From assembly GCA_028284445.1 (NCBI GenBank), contig JANQRS010000068.1:310616-374615 (forward strand): a stretch of 64,000 nt of DNA, written 5' to 3'. Position numbers and translations under genes: made by a program. The notes beneath the pieces were generated by a model that saw only the letters and a program-made list of their open reading frames with translations, was not told where the DNA came from and searched no databases. The stretch's first letter is position 1, and each line of letters opens with the position of its first letter. Below, in pieces: positions 11,301 through 19,027 of the stretch. This DNA comes from Calditrichia bacterium (lineage in GTDB: Bacteria; Calditrichota; Calditrichia; RBG-13-44-9; J075).

Positions 11301-13048
11301 GTACCAGCTATTACTATCAGCTTTCCGCTGTGAATGAGTGGGGCGAATCGATTATCAGCGATGAAATCCAGGCAACAACCCTGGGTGAAACCATTTTGCC
11401 GCCCTCAATTGCCGTTGAATCGCTTATCATCAATCCCACTACGCCGTCACAGGGACAGGCAGTTAATATCAGCGTGCAAATTGCCGGCACCAATCCGGCC
11501 GTGACCCTGATTTATGGACGTGGTTCCAATACTGCTTCAGGAACGGAATTGGCAATGCAGCTGAATTCCGGCCGCTACGCGGCATCTATACCAGGAAGTG
11601 AGGCGACAGCCGACGGGCTTTGGTTCAGAATTCGGGCCATCAATGTTGCAGATTCTGCCTGGTACGTATCTGAGGACGGCTTCCATAATATCAATGTGGC
11701 CATTGCGAATTTCTCGCCGGTAACCAATATCGGTGCACACGTAAGCGGTATCCCGGAAGGCAGTTGGAATACCGTTGCGCTGCCATTTACCACCAGCGAG
11801 GCTGTCTCACTCAGCGATCTCTTCGGAGCCCAGGTTCGTAACACCAGCAATGAACCCACCAATTGGGCGGCTTATGAATATTCCAGTGGTGCCCTGCGGG
11901 AAGTAACCAATATACGCAGCGGCAGAGGCTACTTTGTGTATCATACTTCCGGAGGCGGCAAGCGTCTGTCTGTAACGACAGCGCAAACCAATAATGTCGA
12001 AGCCTTTTCAGGCATCACTCTGAACCCCGGCTGGAATCTGGTGCAGTGGCCGTTCAGCTTTGCCACCGAAATCGTCATCGAAGATTCCGCCGCTATTGGC
12101 TCGATTTGGTATCAGGACGGTGGCACCTGGCAAAAGTTGACGGACCGTTTAACACCGGAAGATCCGCTGTCTGATGCGCTCCCATTCATGGGACTGGCTA
12201 TCTTTAACCAAACCAGTTCTTCGGTTTCACTTGGTGCGGTTGCGCGCCTTGCCTCTGAAAGTGGCGCACCAAAGACGTCTCGTCAGCAAAAGAAAATTAC
12301 CGATTGGTTGATGCCTTTTAGCATTCAGACAGAAACCGGTGTGGATCGATTTAACACGATTGGCGTTGCGGCAAGCGCCAGTGATGACCGTGATTACCTG
12401 GATGAAGCAAATCCGCTGACAATCGGTAGCGCTGCTGATCTCTATTTCCTCATAGATGACAACGAACAACGTGGCTTCGCCAGCGACATCCGCGGCATGG
12501 AAGGTGACGGTCAGGTTTGGGATATGGTTGTCGAGACGCCGGACAAAGCCAGTGAAGCAACACTTGCCTGGGATGTACCGGAATCGCTGCCGCGTGATTG
12601 GGATGTTGCCATGATCGATGTAAGCCGGAATGAAACACTGATGTTGAGCGGTGTCGACCGCGTATATGATTATCGCATAAACGGGTTGGAACGCAGCCGT
12701 TTCAAGATTGTTGCCGGTACCGCCGAGTTCGTTAACGTGAAAATGGAAGAAATCCTGGCGTCCCTGCCCGGAAGCTTCGCACTTCATCAGAATTATCCGA
12801 ATCCATTTAATGCCACGACGCGCATTCGTTTTGAATTGCCGCAGTCCGGGCGAATTGATATCCGCATTTACAACCTGCTTGGACAGGAAGTGTATCTACT
12901 GACCAACGATATTTATGATACCGGTCGTCATGAGATCGAGTGGCAAGGCGTTGATCGTAGTGGAACAACTGTTGCTTCCGGCATCTACTTTGTCCGGATG
13001 AAGAGCGAAGGTTTTGTAAAGACGCGGAAAATCATGCTTGTAAAATAA
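5372..13048 (+). CDS. Giant secreted protein: FG-GAP/VCBS repeats, UnbV/ASPIC domain, 16 fibronectin type III repeats, T9SS sorting tail
   Basis: 2558 residues. A signal peptide (core ICSVLFLSLFATSVYA) is followed by FG-GAP/VCBS-type repeats at about 5530-6570, marked by repeated YDNDGDLDL and DGDGDLDL calcium-binding loops. An ASPIC/UnbV-like segment follows at about 6580-6840 (FGLASAAKVDSVEVIWPSG). I count 16 tandem fibronectin type III repeats of 92-103 residues between about 6849 and 11388, each with IDLSW, YxIYRS, TTYYY and SAVNxWGES. Unassigned beta-rich domains come next, then a Por/T9SS-type C-terminal sorting domain at about 12760-13045 (HQNYPNPFN, YNLLGQEV, SGIYFVRM). It is expected at the cell surface or released, as an adhesin or scaffold. 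ATG at 5372 (or 5375) is preferred to the upstream TTG at 5366. Confidence 0.93.
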   Translation: MMKHHDLHRPKQNSLGIKAICSVLFLSLFATSVYAQTFTAIGGDVVSDAFSTRSASWGDFDGDGDLDLLITQDDDDNKIYRNDNNVFVEVTVPNDSAASGTWGDYDNDGDLDFFMVTRLGRNLLYENDGTGSFTEVTTGTIVNEVIDSRAPSFIDYNSDGFLDLYVPNRSTGNFLFEGDGAGNFTKVLTGPHVAFGNQSLAANWADYDGDGDMDVFVCNDGGGQTNQLFRNELVETGSATFVEETGVVMATEGGISEAASWGDYDNDGDMDLYVANDGDDNNALNYFYENNGDGTFTKITTGLPSTETGDSEDCSWADYDNDGDLDLFVINNDGENNVLYENSGAPNYTFTKLSGANIVTDGGGSEGGAWGDYDNDGDLDLYVANDDEANFFYQNDGNGNSWMRIQLEGTVSNVNAIGARVRVKAAVDGVTPTWQYRQVVGQTSAKGQNMLDAHFGLASAAKVDSVEVIWPSGLVSTITETNSNQILNIVEGVEVPEVPQNLVATTISDTQIDLTWDQNTDTPLRYRIYRGDVSGGPYTLVDSVDHPTTTFSDDELTASTTYYYVISAVDADGESGQSTEASATTNGAPPATPTGLSAIGVAEDQIDLSWTANTDDPTRYYIYRSEVSGGTFTLIDSVDHPTVTFSNTGLSGETTYYYTISAVNGSGESDQTDEVSATTTGPVPNVPTGLSATAVSASQINLNWTANTDDPTRYYVYRALINGGTFTLIDSVDHPGVSYSHTGLATSTTYYYKISAVNDIGESAQSEQVSATTFGLPPATPTNLTATSAGPSQIDLSWTASTGSPIEYYIYRSTTSGGTFVIVDSVNHPTTSYSNTGLDDLTTYYYQVSANNAWGESVLSDEASATTDGSPPTTPTNPNATTISFSQIDLSWTTSDEEPDRYYIYRSLFAGNGYVVVDSVDHPTDFYNDTGLSILTTYYYRFSAVNEWGESALSSVTSATTDGIAPSNPTNLTATTISSSEIDLSWTASLNGPVRYYIYRSLVSGGTFALVDSVDHPTTSYSASGLTPSTTYFYKVSAVNDWGESGQSGESSATTNGVAPPTPVGFAATTASASQIDLSWTANDAATDQYLIYRSLTSGSGFEVIDSVLFGEVSYSDTGLTKLTTYYYEIQAANEWGRSARSAEVNATTDGIAPTVPRNVLASATSATEINLSWQASNEDPESYEIYRSLTSGSGFTLLTTVNAPAVSFDDSGLNPLTTYYYYVVAVNAWGTSPQSSEASAETPPIGAPTAPSDLSAEAISRTQIDISWTASGNGPDFYRIYRSLDATSGFVQIDSINSPDVTYSNVGLDSSTTYHYRVAAVNAVGESAPSNIDSATTFGIAGTAQNLSAVTVSASKIDLSWDSGSGDIDSYRIYRSLTSSNGFSEVGEVDAATTTFADSNLTQLTTYYYHVRSVNSFGESGASDEASAMTDGLPPTVPANVTAEALLPNQVNLEWDASSSNPERYYIYRSTTSGSGFALIDSVVHPFTSFGDIDVSPETTYFYAISAVNVWGQSARSSEASATTPGVAPTSPDNMIALAVSANQIDLSWDGSEQNPMTYRVYRSVTSGSGYSLVDSTTHPDTTYSDRLLTPSTVYYYQVTAVNNWGESAPSVEDSAETTNLGVPSAPTNLIATTGSVSQINLGWDVSLSGNPIRYLIYRSLTTAAIEEIGSQNFTLIDSVEHPLNIYSDTDLDSSTTYYYHVRALNVAGESPQSNEASATTFGAPTIPTDLTATTFSSSQIDLTWTASIGQATKYFIYRSLNSAGPFAVVDSIDFPATAYSDTGLAASTTYYYEISSSNQWGESDRSDQGEATTLGSGFPSAPGNLLAGTLSDDKIVISWDASASNPLQYKIYRRQTSDGDFIVIDSVAHPQTSYIDEDLTPSTVYYYRVSATNDFGESPFSNEAPGTTFGPPQTPQSISAEGTSISTINLTWTGSTGNPDFYRIYRAAMSAGEYTQIDSIAHPMTIYSDTGLVEGTSYYYQLSAVNEWGESIISDEIQATTLGETILPPSIAVESLIINPTTPSQGQAVNISVQIAGTNPAVTLIYGRGSNTASGTELAMQLNSGRYAASIPGSEATADGLWFRIRAINVADSAWYVSEDGFHNINVAIANFSPVTNIGAHVSGIPEGSWNTVALPFTTSEAVSLSDLFGAQVRNTSNEPTNWAAYEYSSGALREVTNIRSGRGYFVYHTSGGGKRLSVTTAQTNNVEAFSGITLNPGWNLVQWPFSFATEIVIEDSAAIGSIWYQDGGTWQKLTDRLTPEDPLSDALPFMGLAIFNQTSSSVSLGAVARLASESGAPKTSRQQKKITDWLMPFSIQTETGVDRFNTIGVAASASDDRDYLDEANPLTIGSAADLYFLIDDNEQRGFASDIRGMEGDGQVWDMVVETPDKASEATLAWDVPESLPRDWDVAMIDVSRNETLMLSGVDRVYDYRINGLERSRFKIVAGTAEFVNVKMEEILASLPGSFALHQNYPNPFNATTRIRFELPQSGRIDIRIYNLLGQEVYLLTNDIYDTGRHEIEWQGVDRSGTTVASGIYFVRMKSEGFVKTRKIMLVK
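6849..11388 (+). repeat. 16 tandem intragenic repeats of about 285 bp (fibronectin III units)
   Basis: In-frame repeats inside the giant gene. Unit boundaries fall near the recurring ATTDG or ATTFG linkers. Units differ at the nucleotide level, so they are not a recent amplification, but some neighbours (units 2 and 3, for example) share long near-identical stretches such as NTDDPTRYY. Unit 13 carries an insertion of about 8 residues (AAIEEIGSQ). Confidence 0.9.
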
Positions 13049-13092
13049 GTTGAATACAATACTGAATATAACCCTTAGCGGGAGAGATTGAT

Positions 13093-14043
13093 TTGAAGCG
13101 TCAAGTCATCACATTCTTGTTGTTGATCCTGGCCAGCTCTTTGAGTGGCCAGGACCTGTTGAAAAAGATGCAGGTGAAAGACATCAGTCGGCAAAAAGAC
13201 ATCAAAACCACAATTGTTCGTAATCCGCAACATGCCTTGCTGATTGTCCGATCAGAGTTGCCTGATCTCACTTTTACCTCCAATAATCGCATCTTGCGCA
13301 CAACCGATAAAGGCAATGGCGTTTGGCATGTGCTGGTCACGCCCGGGACTCATCGCATAACCTTCAAGGGAGTTGGTTTTCTGCCTATCACCAAGCGGAT
13401 TTTCTTTGCAGAAAAGCAAACCCGCGGTGTATCAGTTGCTGCAGATCCGAAATCGGTGTTTGCCCGCATCAATATTCGAACTGCGCCTGCTGGAGCCGAA
13501 GTGTTGATTGATGGAAAGCTCGCTGGAGTGACTCCGCTGTTGGAAGCAGAACTATCAGCGGGTACCTACAAACTATCGGTGCAAAAGACCGGTTTCATCG
13601 GTCAGGAACTGGTATTAACCTTAAAGCCCGGCGAAGAACAGTCTCATTATCTTGACCTGGCTGAAGAGGTTGTTGGGTATTCATTAAAGATTACCACAAC
13701 CCCATCCAAGGCTGAGGTTTGGATCAACGGGCAAGGCGTAGGAAGAACCCCATTTACAGAGCGTTTTACGCCCAACTCCCAGGTGGATGTGATTATCAAA
13801 ATGGATGGTTATAACGATTGGCGTCAGTCATACATCATGGATCAGGATCTGTCCCTGGTCGTTAATCTGAATGACTCGCGAGTTGCCGGTGTGGTGAAAG
13901 AAGGGGGTTCTCGCAAGTGGTTGTATATCGCCGGCGGTGGCGCTGTTGCGGTTGGTGCCCTGGCGGCCATTGTACTCAGCGGTGGTGATGACGGCGGAAA
14001 TACCGATCCGGGAATCGCCGGACCATCCTTCCCCGATGAATAA
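13093..14043 (+). CDS. PEGA-domain secreted/anchored protein
   Basis: 316 residues. Signal peptide MKRQVITFLLLILASSLSG, a region of about 100 residues without a clear family, then two PEGA-type repeats: INIRTAPAGAEVLIDGK with GVTPL at about 131-200, and LKITTTPSKAEVWINGQ with GRTPF at about 200-265. A hydrophobic segment near the C-terminus (YIAGGGAVAVGALAAIVL) is followed by a short acidic/glycine tail. PEGA domains are surface-associated beta modules that often pair with kinases or sorting systems. The start is a TTG with GGGAGAG about 7 bases upstream; no ATG gives a signal peptide. It lies 44 bases after the giant gene and is closed by a good terminator, so the two probably share a transcript. 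Confidence 0.85.
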   Translation: MKRQVITFLLLILASSLSGQDLLKKMQVKDISRQKDIKTTIVRNPQHALLIVRSELPDLTFTSNNRILRTTDKGNGVWHVLVTPGTHRITFKGVGFLPITKRIFFAEKQTRGVSVAADPKSVFARINIRTAPAGAEVLIDGKLAGVTPLLEAELSAGTYKLSVQKTGFIGQELVLTLKPGEEQSHYLDLAEEVVGYSLKITTTPSKAEVWINGQGVGRTPFTERFTPNSQVDVIIKMDGYNDWRQSYIMDQDLSLVVNLNDSRVAGVVKEGGSRKWLYIAGGGAVAVGALAAIVLSGGDDGGNTDPGIAGPSFPDE

Positions 14044-14111
14044 TGACTGAATGTTCGGAAACGAACAACCGTTGTCTCATTAGCGGATAATTGAATACTA
14101 TATCATTCTAT

Positions 14112-14138
14112 AAAGCCCACATTTTGTGGGCTTTTTTA
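14112..14138 (+). terminator. Rho-independent terminator after the PEGA gene
   Basis: Perfect 9-bp stem AAGCCCACA/TGTGGGCTT with a TTT loop, followed by a T-run. It ends the giant protein/PEGA transcription unit. Confidence 0.95.
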
Positions 14139-14202
14139 TTGGGCATGAGGTTTGCGAGCGCCTTGATAAGATACCCATATGTCGAATGGTGGAGGTGTTT
14201 GT

Positions 14203-16605
14203 ATGTTTCAAAATTTTTTCCGTACAACCTGGCGCAACCTGCTGCGTTACAAAACGTTCTCAAGTATTAACGTCTTTGGGCTGGCGATTAGCATGTCCGT
14301 ATGTTTGCTGGCAATACTGCTTATCGTAGATGCGTACAAGTATGATCGCTTTCATTCTGATAGTGATCAGATTTATCGCATTTTAACGGATGCAATCCGA
14401 AAGAGCGGCGGTCAGGAAGGGTATGCCACTTCGCCTTATCCTGCAGGGGAAGCATTGCAAGCCCAATTTACCGGTCTCGAATCCTGGGTGCCCTTGGTCC
14501 GAGGCTTAAGCGGTTCATTTAAGGCCGGCGATAAAGAACTATTTCTTTCCGGACTATACACCAACCCGTCATTCTTTGATGTGTTTTCCTTCGAATTGGA
14601 AAAGGGGGATGTACTCACTGCGCTTTCTCAGCCAAACACCCTTGTCCTTACCCCTGAAACAGCCATACGCTTTTTCGGAGATAGCAATCCAATTGGCAAA
14701 ACGCTAGGCAATGCAGCGATCGGCGAGTTTACGGTGACTGGTATCGTAAAACCGGCGGAAGGCAAGACCCATCTGGAATTTGAGGCATTGGCATCTCTCG
14801 CTACACTCCCATCTATTGAAGCAAGATCTGAGGGCATGCCAATCATGGAGAACTGGAATAACTATTACAGCACCTATAATTTTGTTAAGCTGAAACCGCA
14901 AATTGATAAAGCAGATGCCGAAGCAACGCTTGCTCAGATCGCGACCAGTGCCTTTGAAGGCCGGGTGCTGGAAACCCGTGATGCAGGCTATGAGTACCGC
15001 TTGCAGCCGCTTACGGAGATTACACCGGGACCGATTCTCTCCAATAGTATGGGGCGCGGCCTACCGGAATTTATGATTTGGTTTCTCTCCGGGCTATGCC
15101 TGATCGTGATGACCTCGGCGTGTTTCAACTATGCCAGCCTGACTATTGCAAGGGCCTTCACGCGCAATCGTGAAATCGGTATTCGCAAGGTCCTCGGCGC
15201 TCACTCTCGACAAATCTTCCTGCAATTTATGGGTGAGGCAGTTCTGATTGCTTCACTGGCATTTATTTTTGCCTATGGATTGCTGGAACTAACTATTCCT
15301 TATTTTGAAAGCCTGAGCTTCATGGCATTTACGGATGTCAATTTGGAACTCGATGCTGGTATCCTCTTGCGCTACATGACACTGGTTGTGGCCGTCGGAT
15401 GTATAGCCGGTTTGTTACCGGCGATTGTATTCTCTCGTTCAACCGCCAGCGCTGCTCTGCGGCAGCTTTCCAATTCTGCGATTTTTCGGCGAATGGGTTT
15501 CCGGAAAGTTCTGCTTGTGGCGCAATTTTCGGTATCGTTGCTGTTTGTGATCGTGTTGACAATCCAGTTTAAGCAAACCGATTATGCAATCCAGGGTAAT
15601 TTTGGCGCGGATAAGAGCGATATCCTAAATGTCATGCTCGATGATCTGGGTTATGACAAGGTGGTTGCTGAATTGCAGCAGATTCCACAAATCAGCGAGA
15701 TGAGTGCGACATCACATTTGATGGGCACCTGGCAGGATCGCACATCCGATTTCCGTCTCTCAGAAACCGGTGATGTTTTTCGCGTGCGCGACTATTTCAT
15801 CGACGATCGTTTCCTTGACAATCTTGATATCAAAATCGTTGCCGGCGAGAATTTTGAGTCCAACCCGACTCAAAGCGAAGAATTGTCGATAATCGTGAAT
15901 GAAAAATTCCTGGAAACCCATCAAATTGCTTCGGCCGCGGAGGCCTTGAATACGACGATTCTAATTGAGGGCGGGCCGGAGGTGCGGATTCGTGCGGTCC
16001 TAGAGGACTTTCTTTATAAGCCGCTTAACTATTCGCTGGAGCCGCTCGTTTTGCGCTATGATCCGTCTCAATGGCGGGTCTTGAACCTGAAGGTCACCGG
16101 CGATGCAAGAGAAGTGACCAGCCGTATTGATGCGATCTGGCAGAAACTGGGCGAGCAGGAATCACCGCGTTACGCATTTTATTCGGATGAAGTGAGCACT
16201 AATTTTGCCAATATTCAGGATCTGATGTGGATTGTGGCCTATTTCAGTACGATCGGAATTATCATCGCTTGTTTGGGATTGCTGGGAATGGCCATTTATA
16301 CGGCAGAAGCGCGCAGCAAAGAAATATCGATTCGCCGGGTTGTGGGCGCGGATACCAAAAGTCTAATTGTTTTGCTGGCCAAGGGATATGCGATTCTTTT
16401 GTTGGTCGCAGTTATCATTGCTGTGCCGGTGGGCTATTTGCTTGGTGGACAGATATTGCAAATGTTTGCTTATCACATCAACCTGGATGCTTCGGTATTT
16501 CTGCCGGGAATTCTGCTGGTGTTCTTGCTGGGCGCGCTTACAACTGGTTCGCAAATTATTCGATCCGCATTGGCCAATCCGATTGAGACCTTGCGATATC
16601 AGTAA
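14203..16605 (+). CDS. ABC transporter permease, MacB/FtsX type (8-helix, tandem)
   Basis: 800 residues. The N-terminus (FRTTWRNLLRYKTFSSINVFGLAI) enters a first membrane helix, then a MacB-like periplasmic core of about 230 residues. An FtsX block of three helices follows around residues 285-420 with REIGIRKVLGAHSRQI, then a second helix, a second periplasmic domain and a second FtsX block ending NPIETLRYQ. This tandem form is typical of Bacteroidota-type permeases that work with a MacB-like ATPase, moving lipoproteins, peptides or antimicrobials across or out of the inner membrane. No ATPase gene is adjacent. ATG at 14203 is chosen because GGAGG lies 7 bases upstream; an in-frame ATG at 14179 lacks a site. 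Confidence 0.9.
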   Translation: MFQNFFRTTWRNLLRYKTFSSINVFGLAISMSVCLLAILLIVDAYKYDRFHSDSDQIYRILTDAIRKSGGQEGYATSPYPAGEALQAQFTGLESWVPLVRGLSGSFKAGDKELFLSGLYTNPSFFDVFSFELEKGDVLTALSQPNTLVLTPETAIRFFGDSNPIGKTLGNAAIGEFTVTGIVKPAEGKTHLEFEALASLATLPSIEARSEGMPIMENWNNYYSTYNFVKLKPQIDKADAEATLAQIATSAFEGRVLETRDAGYEYRLQPLTEITPGPILSNSMGRGLPEFMIWFLSGLCLIVMTSACFNYASLTIARAFTRNREIGIRKVLGAHSRQIFLQFMGEAVLIASLAFIFAYGLLELTIPYFESLSFMAFTDVNLELDAGILLRYMTLVVAVGCIAGLLPAIVFSRSTASAALRQLSNSAIFRRMGFRKVLLVAQFSVSLLFVIVLTIQFKQTDYAIQGNFGADKSDILNVMLDDLGYDKVVAELQQIPQISEMSATSHLMGTWQDRTSDFRLSETGDVFRVRDYFIDDRFLDNLDIKIVAGENFESNPTQSEELSIIVNEKFLETHQIASAAEALNTTILIEGGPEVRIRAVLEDFLYKPLNYSLEPLVLRYDPSQWRVLNLKVTGDAREVTSRIDAIWQKLGEQESPRYAFYSDEVSTNFANIQDLMWIVAYFSTIGIIIACLGLLGMAIYTAEARSKEISIRRVVGADTKSLIVLLAKGYAILLLVAVIIAVPVGYLLGGQILQMFAYHINLDASVFLPGILLVFLLGALTTGSQIIRSALANPIETLRYQ

Positions 16606-16650
16606 AACATCCCCCTGTTTCCCTTCGAAGGGGGATATAGGGGGATGTTT
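16606..16650. repeat. Intergenic palindromic repeat, family A, copy 1
   Basis: Arms AACATCCCCCT and AGGGGGATGTT meet at TTCGAAGGGGGA, with near-complete pairing. It begins on the base after the permease stop codon. It may stabilise or end the transcript, but there is no long T-run. Confidence 0.85.
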
Positions 16651-16713
16651 CTCAGGCCGCTATTTACAATACCGGCCTGGATAATAATCTTTTCGCCAAT
16701 GTGCAGCAGCTCG

Positions 16714-16746
16714 CCTCCTTCGAAGGGGGACACAGGGAGATGTCTC
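16714..16746. repeat. Intergenic palindromic repeat, family A, partial copy 2
   Basis: Only the centre and right half (CCTTCGAAGGGGGACACAGG then GAGATGTC) are kept. It touches the stop of the SCO gene, which is read on the minus strand. Confidence 0.7.
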
Positions 16747-17402
16747 TATCCTTCCGCTTTCAAAATACGAATATCTTCAATCAGACGAGTGATTTCCGTT
16801 GGCATCACCCCGTTGTAGATACCGCGTATGTGCCTATTTGTATCGATTAGTAGAAAATTTTCAGTGTGCAGAAAATCGTTTACACTTTTCTGCATGCCAA
16901 GGTCCTCATCAGCAAAATACGATTGCCGGGCGATATTGTAGATCTCAGATCTCTCTCCGGTTACCAAATGCCACTTATTTTCCTCTACCCCATTTTTCTC
17001 TGCGTATCGCTTGAGGACCGACACAGAATCTATTTCCGGTGTGACGCTATGTGACAGCAACAGCACATCATCATCATTTTCAAAGGCTTGCTGCAGCTTC
17101 GCCATGTTTTTCATCATTTTTGGGCATATACCCGGACAACTGGTGAAGATAAAATCAGCCACATAGATTTTGCCGGAGAAGGTATTCTCGTCCACAGCCT
17201 CACCATTTTGATTAATAAATGAAAATGGGGCAATTTGATGGAAATTGCTTAAGGTGTCAGTGTTGGCGCCGATCCAATGTGGCGTAAAATCAGCAGAGTC
17301 ATAATAAGGCAGTGCTTCACTGCTTGGGCCTTGTTGGCAGGCACTCCATGCCATAACAATCATTATCCAAATGATCCAATTAATACGCTGCAACAAATTC
17401 AT
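16746..17402 (-). CDS. SCO1/SenC-family lipoprotein (copper/thiol-disulfide protein)
   Basis: 218 residues from the ATG at 17402, which has AGGAG about 8 bases upstream; the longer open frame lacks a ribosome site. A hydrophobic N-terminus ends in a lipobox with Cys22. The thioredoxin-like fold contains FTSCPGICP (C89 and C93, the CxxxC copper site) and H179 in VNDFLHTENF, the third expected copper ligand. SCO proteins deliver copper to, or reduce, the CuA site of heme-copper oxidases. The only oxidase seen in this window is cbb3, which lacks CuA, so the target is probably encoded elsewhere. The start overlaps the 3' end of the upstream YwqK-like gene by 23 bases, which implies translational coupling. 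Confidence 0.92.
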   Translation of the reverse strand: MNLLQRINWIIWIMIVMAWSACQQGPSSEALPYYDSADFTPHWIGANTDTLSNFHQIAPFSFINQNGEAVDENTFSGKIYVADFIFTSCPGICPKMMKNMAKLQQAFENDDDVLLLSHSVTPEIDSVSVLKRYAEKNGVEENKWHLVTGERSEIYNIARQSYFADEDLGMQKSVNDFLHTENFLLIDTNRHIRGIYNGVMPTEITRLIEDIRILKAEG

Positions 17403-17991
17403 CTTCCGTCTCCTGGATACTAAAGCATAATCTCGATTTAACCATCCCATAGCGCCGGCCATTCTTGACTACATAGTTGACGAAGAGCTTGCCATTTTCC
17501 CGCCAGGCTCGTTGAAGGCCGCTTTCCTTACCGGCTACATAAGTAAAGGACTTATATTGCGATCCATTTTGGTACCACTCTTCCAGCGCGCCATGATGTT
17601 GTCCGGATTCAAATTCGTACCGGTACTGCAATTGACCATTGGGCCACCAGCCATGATGCACACCGCTTTTTCGACCATTGGTATAAAAGCGCTCGTGCTG
17701 CGATGTGCCGTCAGCATACCATTTCTGCGCTTTGCCGTGCCGCCGGCCATTCAAATAGGCAGTCGCTGATTTCTGCTGGCCGCCCATAAAATATTCCTTA
17801 AGGATACCGCTAAAAGGGACCTTGTTGTATAGAAGCAAGCCCTTGTCTCTTTGCAAAGCAGGATCATCATGGACAACCTCCGTTGCCGGAGGTGTCCATT
17901 TGATCGCGGGGGAGGTGACTTCGTCAATATCGAAAAAGCTGCTTGTCGATATTCCACAGAGTGTCAGTGTCAATATGATAAAATATTTCAT
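17380..17991 (-). CDS. YwqK-like MORN-repeat protein, secreted
   Basis: 203 residues with an N-terminal signal-like stretch (MKYFIILTLTLCGISTSSF). From about residue 60 there are five MORN/YwqK-type repeats, seen as NGRRHGKAQKWYADG, NGRKSGVHHGWWPNG, SGQHHGALEEWYQNG and AGKESGLQRAWRENG. Databases often call such proteins 'toxin-antitoxin YwqK antitoxin', but there is no toxin partner here and nothing supports that role. It is the middle gene of a minus-strand operon: YHYH protein, then this, then SCO. Confidence 0.8.
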   Translation of the reverse strand: MKYFIILTLTLCGISTSSFFDIDEVTSPAIKWTPPATEVVHDDPALQRDKGLLLYNKVPFSGILKEYFMGGQQKSATAYLNGRRHGKAQKWYADGTSQHERFYTNGRKSGVHHGWWPNGQLQYRYEFESGQHHGALEEWYQNGSQYKSFTYVAGKESGLQRAWRENGKLFVNYVVKNGRRYGMVKSRLCFSIQETEDEFVAAY

Positions 17992-18002
17992 GCTAATTCT
18001 TC

Positions 18003-18746
18003 CTATTGGGATACCGAGCCTGGTGTCCCATAATACTGGCCGCCATTGATATAGGGATCGTCACTAGTGATATGATAATGGTAAACCCCGTTCGGATATT
18101 CCGCTGTTGCATGCGAATGACCATGAAATTCGTCGAGATCGCTACCGACAACCAATTGGCCATTTTCTTCCGGGCCATACACTGGATAACCATCGAGCAA
18201 GAAGCCGATCAGTGATTCAGGTCCGTTGTTTGCAGTTAGCCATAGCGGTTCGATATGGTAATGATATTGCCCGGACTGTTGCGGGTGGCCGTTATACTGA
18301 TCGAAGGTGTCAATTTCATTTGTCAGCGGTTGATTCGGCCCGGCAAATTGATTGTATATGACGATGCCATTGACAGAAATACCGATGGGTCCAAGCTGCG
18401 TATTCTGATTGTTGGCAGCAGGGGAGGGGATTAATGGGATTCTAATGACAAGATCCTGTTCCTCGATGCGATTGGGATTGAGTTGAAAATTGGGATTGCT
18501 ACCATTATAGGCTTCATAATTGCTATCGCCGGTACCAAAATACGGGCTCCTGTGATCGGGGATGTTGGTGGTTTCCAAAACCACCTGATCACCCTCAACA
18601 TATACGTTGACATCTTCATTAAAAAGGTCAAATACCGCCGGGGCGTCTTCTGTTATGGTATCGCTGCTACCCGTAGAATCCTCAGAACAAAATACAAGAG
18701 TTAATATTGCCACGGTGAATATGAAAAAGCCGATTTTCTTCTTCAT
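18003..18746 (-). CDS. YHYH-domain lipoprotein
   Basis: 247 residues. The start at 18746 gives MKKKIGFFIFTVAILTLVFC, a lipoprotein signal with Cys20, and has AAAGGAA upstream. The domain shows the two hallmark repeats GQYHYHIEP and GVYHYHIT, plus LLDGYPVYGP and EFHGHSHAT. The histidine-rich motifs look like a metal site, though the family has no settled function. It is the first gene of the YHYH-YwqK-SCO operon; the next gene starts 11 bases after its stop. A copper-handling role is inferred from the SCO partner and the histidines. Confidence 0.88.
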   Translation of the reverse strand: MKKKIGFFIFTVAILTLVFCSEDSTGSSDTITEDAPAVFDLFNEDVNVYVEGDQVVLETTNIPDHRSPYFGTGDSNYEAYNGSNPNFQLNPNRIEEQDLVIRIPLIPSPAANNQNTQLGPIGISVNGIVIYNQFAGPNQPLTNEIDTFDQYNGHPQQSGQYHYHIEPLWLTANNGPESLIGFLLDGYPVYGPEENGQLVVGSDLDEFHGHSHATAEYPNGVYHYHITSDDPYINGGQYYGTPGSVSQ

Positions 18747-18924
18747 GATTAATTTCCTTTCAAAATAATCTGCGTGTAAAACTGACTGAATCATCGGCGA
18801 CAGTCATCTGTGGATTAGACAGTGGTATGGCGATTTTATTCCGGGGCAGGGGAGAATTTCATATAATTGTAAGTTGCTAATGTCAATTACATGCTTAATT
18901 TGAGACTACGTAGCCCGAACCTCT

Positions 18925-18995
18925 CGACACAGATTCACACGGATATTCACTGATAAACTCAGATGGAAAACAGGCTAAAAGACTCAAAATAGATA
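18925..18995. repeat. ACACAGAT-type dispersed element, copy 1 (degenerate)
   Basis: Contains CGACACAGATTCACACGGAT, an A-rich piece and TAAAAGACTC. The same order occurs at 26540-26610, so these are copies of one element. It lies between the divergent YHYH and nitrilase genes. Confidence 0.6.
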
Positions 18996-19027
18996 AGCCC
19001 AATATCTAAGAAGGGATCTCGTTGGAG

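Noticed and set aside
6849..11388. Regular tandem repeats of about 285 bp that could suggest a repeat array or CRISPR-like locus
   Set aside because: They are in frame, diverged and encode fibronectin III domains with conserved tyrosine and tryptophan positions. They are protein repeats.
17380..17991. Toxin-antitoxin system based on the YwqK name
   Set aside because: No toxin partner is next to it; neighbours are a SCO and a YHYH protein, and the protein is exported.
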